7,812 bases of DNA from JBBSHJ01 sp038253135 (GTDB taxonomy: Bacteria; Actinomycetota; Actinomycetes; Mycobacteriales; QHCD01). Both the position numbers and the translations under genes were made by a program. Below are positions 5,772 through 7,812 of the stretch, one piece after another. Position 1 is the first letter of the stretch. Each line of letters starts with the position of its first letter. Below the pieces are notes generated by a model that saw only the letters and a program-made list of their open reading frames with translations, did no database searches and was not told the DNA's origin. The DNA is taken from the NCBI GenBank assembly GCA_038253135.1, contig JBBSHJ010000125.1, forward strand, positions 1-7,812, in the 5' to 3' direction.

Positions 5772-7573
5772 ACGCCACCGTCAGTCATACCCGCAAGGGC
5801 CCAACAGCGGCATCCATCGATCTGGTCATGCGCGCCGGTGGGGGCGCCTTCTTCGGGGTCGTGGCGCTCTTCGCTCTGTCCAGCGCGGGTCTCGTGATAG
5901 AGCTGCTGATCGGCAATGCGACGCTCGGCCAGCTCATCGACCATGGCAGCACCCATTTCACGAGTCGCACGAGCGTCATGCTCGGCAGCGTCGTGGTGAT
6001 TGCCGGGCTGGTCGCCTTCGCAACCGCCGCTGCATCCGGCTTGCACAAACTGGTCATCGAACGCACCGTGCGATTCTGCTCAGAAAGCCGCCTCAAGGTC
6101 GCATCGAGAATTTCGCTGCTCGAATTCGAGAATCCCGAATTTCACGACCGGCTCGAGCGTGCGCGGCGTAACGAGATGAGCTCGCTCACCGTCGCGATGG
6201 CCGTACCCCAGATGCTTTCCGCCGCCATCGGAGGCCTCGGCATCCTGCTCGGACTGGTCTTCGTCAGCCCGTGGCTGGTGCCGATCACGCTTCTGTCCGC
6301 ACTTCCGCTGTGGCTCGTTGGTCGCGCCAACACCGACGAAATGTATAGCTTCAGCTTCGGCAACGCTCCGCACGATCGTCAGCGGGGACATATTGAGGAC
6401 ATCATAATCAAGCGTGAGAACGCTCCCGAGGTCCGCTCATTTCGATTGGCGGGGTATCTGCAGGGCCGGTGGGGCTGCCTCTACGACGAGCGGCTTAACG
6501 AGGTGGAAGGCGTCGTGCGTCGATACACCCGACGGTCGGCGATCGGCGCCGTTGCCTCGACGGCGGTCCTCCTCGGGGTCTTCGCACTGGTCATCGTTCT
6601 CGTCGAGGGAGGCTCTCTGCGCGCTTCGACGGCGCCGGCCGCGCTGATCGCCGTACTGCTGCTCTCCAATCGCGCGCAGTCCTCCGTCACCAGCCTCACC
6701 CAGGCGAACGAACACGGCCGCTACGTCGGCGATTTCCTCGAGCTTGCCGATCTTGCGGGGACGCTGCCGGAGCCGCAGACGATCCACGTCGAGCCGTTCA
6801 CGGAGCTGGCCGCTGAGCACGTCAGCTTCCGGTATCCGGCGGCGGACAACCTCGCGCTCGACGACGTCAGCTTCCGACTGCGGCGCGGCGAGGTGGTCGC
6901 GATCGTCGGCCACAACGGCTCCGGCAAGACGACCCTGGCGAAACTGATGGCCGGCCTCTACCCGCCGACGAGCGGGGTGATCCGCTGGGACGGCAGACCG
7001 CTGGCCGACCTGACTCCGGACGGCGGCCTGTCAGAGGTCGGGGTCGTCTTCCAGGAGTTCGGCCGCTACTGGTTCTCCGCCGCCGACAACATCGCGGTCG
7101 GGAGCATCGACCGGATCGGCGACGAGGAGGGGGTACGACGGGCCGCCGACCGGGCCGGCGTGACGGAATTCGTCACCGACCTCTCCCAGGGCTTCGACAC
7201 GCCGCTCGGCGTCGAGGTCGAGGGCGGCACCGACCTGTCCGGCGGGCAGTGGCAGCGGATCGCGATCGCCCGCGTGCTGTTCCGCAACGCCTCGTTCCTG
7301 ATCCTCGACGAGCCGACGGCCGCGCTGGACGCCGAGGCCGAGGCGGCGCTCTTCGAGACGATCGCCGACCTCGCCGCCGGCCGCACCGTCGTACTCATCT
7401 CGCACCGCTTCTCGACGGTCAGGTCCGCCGACCGGATCCTCGTGATGCACCGCGGGCGGCTCGTCGAGGCCGGGACGCACGGCGAGCTGATGGCGGTCGG
7501 CGGGCGTTACGCGCGGATGTACTCCGTGCAAGCGCGGGCCTATGCCGATCCACACGTCGCCACCGGCGGCTGA
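5768..7573 (+). CDS. ABC exporter half-transporter (fused TMD-NBD)
   Basis: A 601-residue type IV (exporter) ABC protein, acting as a dimer in the cytoplasmic membrane. The N-terminal membrane domain has hydrophobic segments at about 27-49, 68-90, 145-165, 166-185, 257-280 and 285-303. It also has an FENPEFHDRLERAR motif (120-133), a form also found in exporters of RiPP/lantibiotic-type clusters. The ATPase is complete, with Walker A GHNGSGKT (381-388), Q-loop Gln (429), signature LSGGQ (490-494), Walker B FLILDEP (510-516, catalytic Glu 515), D-loop, and switch His 546 in ISHR. There is no peptidase C39 domain. The GTG start overlaps the regulator's TGA (GTGA) and follows AAGGGGA at 5751-5757, indicating translational coupling. 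The substrate cannot be told from sequence. No precursor peptide or modification gene is visible nearby. The membrane half is markedly less GC-rich than the ATPase half. Confidence 0.9.
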   Translation: MNATVSHTRKGPTAASIDLVMRAGGGAFFGVVALFALSSAGLVIELLIGNATLGQLIDHGSTHFTSRTSVMLGSVVVIAGLVAFATAAASGLHKLVIERTVRFCSESRLKVASRISLLEFENPEFHDRLERARRNEMSSLTVAMAVPQMLSAAIGGLGILLGLVFVSPWLVPITLLSALPLWLVGRANTDEMYSFSFGNAPHDRQRGHIEDIIIKRENAPEVRSFRLAGYLQGRWGCLYDERLNEVEGVVRRYTRRSAIGAVASTAVLLGVFALVIVLVEGGSLRASTAPAALIAVLLLSNRAQSSVTSLTQANEHGRYVGDFLELADLAGTLPEPQTIHVEPFTELAAEHVSFRYPAADNLALDDVSFRLRRGEVVAIVGHNGSGKTTLAKLMAGLYPPTSGVIRWDGRPLADLTPDGGLSEVGVVFQEFGRYWFSAADNIAVGSIDRIGDEEGVRRAADRAGVTEFVTDLSQGFDTPLGVEVEGGTDLSGGQWQRIAIARVLFRNASFLILDEPTAALDAEAEAALFETIADLAAGRTVVLISHRFSTVRSADRILVMHRGRLVEAGTHGELMAVGGRYARMYSVQARAYADPHVATGG

Positions 7574-7812
7574 TGCCGCCGCGGTACGGATCTACGCCGT
7601 ACAGGTCGCCATATCGCCTGGACCGAGTGCACCCATTTCCTACGCCGGATGCGGGTGTGTAGTGGCGCGACGGGTGTGTACGTCGGCCCATCTCGTCGTG
7701 TACGGTTCGTCTCGGTCGAAGTTCAACGTTCGTGTGCCAAGCAGTACGTCGGTAGCTCCCGGGAATGGGCGTGAGACGTGTTCGTGAGTGCGGGGACAGA
7801 TGACGAAGACCC
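7574..7812. other. Non-coding region with short repeats, possible start of next gene at its end
   Basis: No convincing protein is encoded here on either strand. CGGGTGTGTA occurs at 7652-7661 and 7671-7680, and GTACGTCGG at 7678-7686 and 7744-7752. TACG occurs repeatedly throughout. The last bases offer possible starts on the plus strand: GTG 7778 or 7784 in one frame (reading VFVSAGTDDED), or ATG 7800 preceded by GGGGA. Too little follows to choose between them or to identify a product. Confidence 0.4.
7584..7602. terminator. Small hairpin just after the ABC gene, possible terminator
   Basis: GTACGG (7584-7589) and CCGTAC (7597-7602) form a perfect 6-bp stem with a 7-base loop, starting ten bases after the stop. 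The stem is short and no T-run follows, so it could equally be a protein-binding palindrome for the next gene. Confidence 0.35.

Noticed and set aside
7542..7787. Small Cys-containing ORF after the ABC gene, possible peptide precursor
   Set aside because: It starts inside the ABC gene, has no RBS of its own, and its composition looks like out-of-frame or intergenic DNA.

Overview
The window is high-GC DNA from an actinobacterium. The signs are strong G/C at third codon positions, GTG starts, a Lys/Thr/Pro/Ala wall-linker protein with a LytR_C domain, a leaderless-looking promoter, and generally GC-rich intergenic DNA. I cannot place it below phylum. It looks like an ordinary chromosomal segment with an accessory right half.

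Left (1-2170): the 3' part of a LytR_C-domain envelope protein with a long five-residue-repeat linker. It is followed by a textbook SAM-I (S-box) riboswitch leading into a 422-residue threonine synthase of the zinc-ribbon, cyanobacterial-like type. The downstream strand of the riboswitch P1 stem runs into the ribosome-binding region of this gene, so SAM probably controls translation. A strong hairpin (2273-2296) separates thrC from the convergent marR.

Middle (2345-5041): a MarR-family repressor on the minus strand lies divergent from an EmrB/QacA-type drug exporter that is now a wreck (internal deletions and at least two frame changes). Between them is a perfect 8-9-8 inverted repeat, and the exporter's start codon and RBS survive. 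Next come an uncharacterised multi-pass membrane protein (3926-4861) and, convergent with it, a decayed remnant of a P-loop kinase. An 11-bp tandem duplication covers the two stop codons.

Right (5085-7812): a two-gene operon driven by a TTGACA promoter that appears to start transcription at the ATG. It encodes an ArsR-type winged-helix regulator followed, with a GTGA overlap, by a complete fused TMD-NBD ABC exporter. The regulator and the membrane half of the transporter are clearly less GC-rich than the ATPase half, which hints at mosaic origin. The last ~240 bases are non-coding, with several short repeats, and may hold the start of another gene.

I see no CRISPR array, insertion sequence, tRNA or rRNA, and no clearly new defence or mobile system. 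The most interesting item is the SAM riboswitch controlling a threonine synthase rather than a methionine gene.
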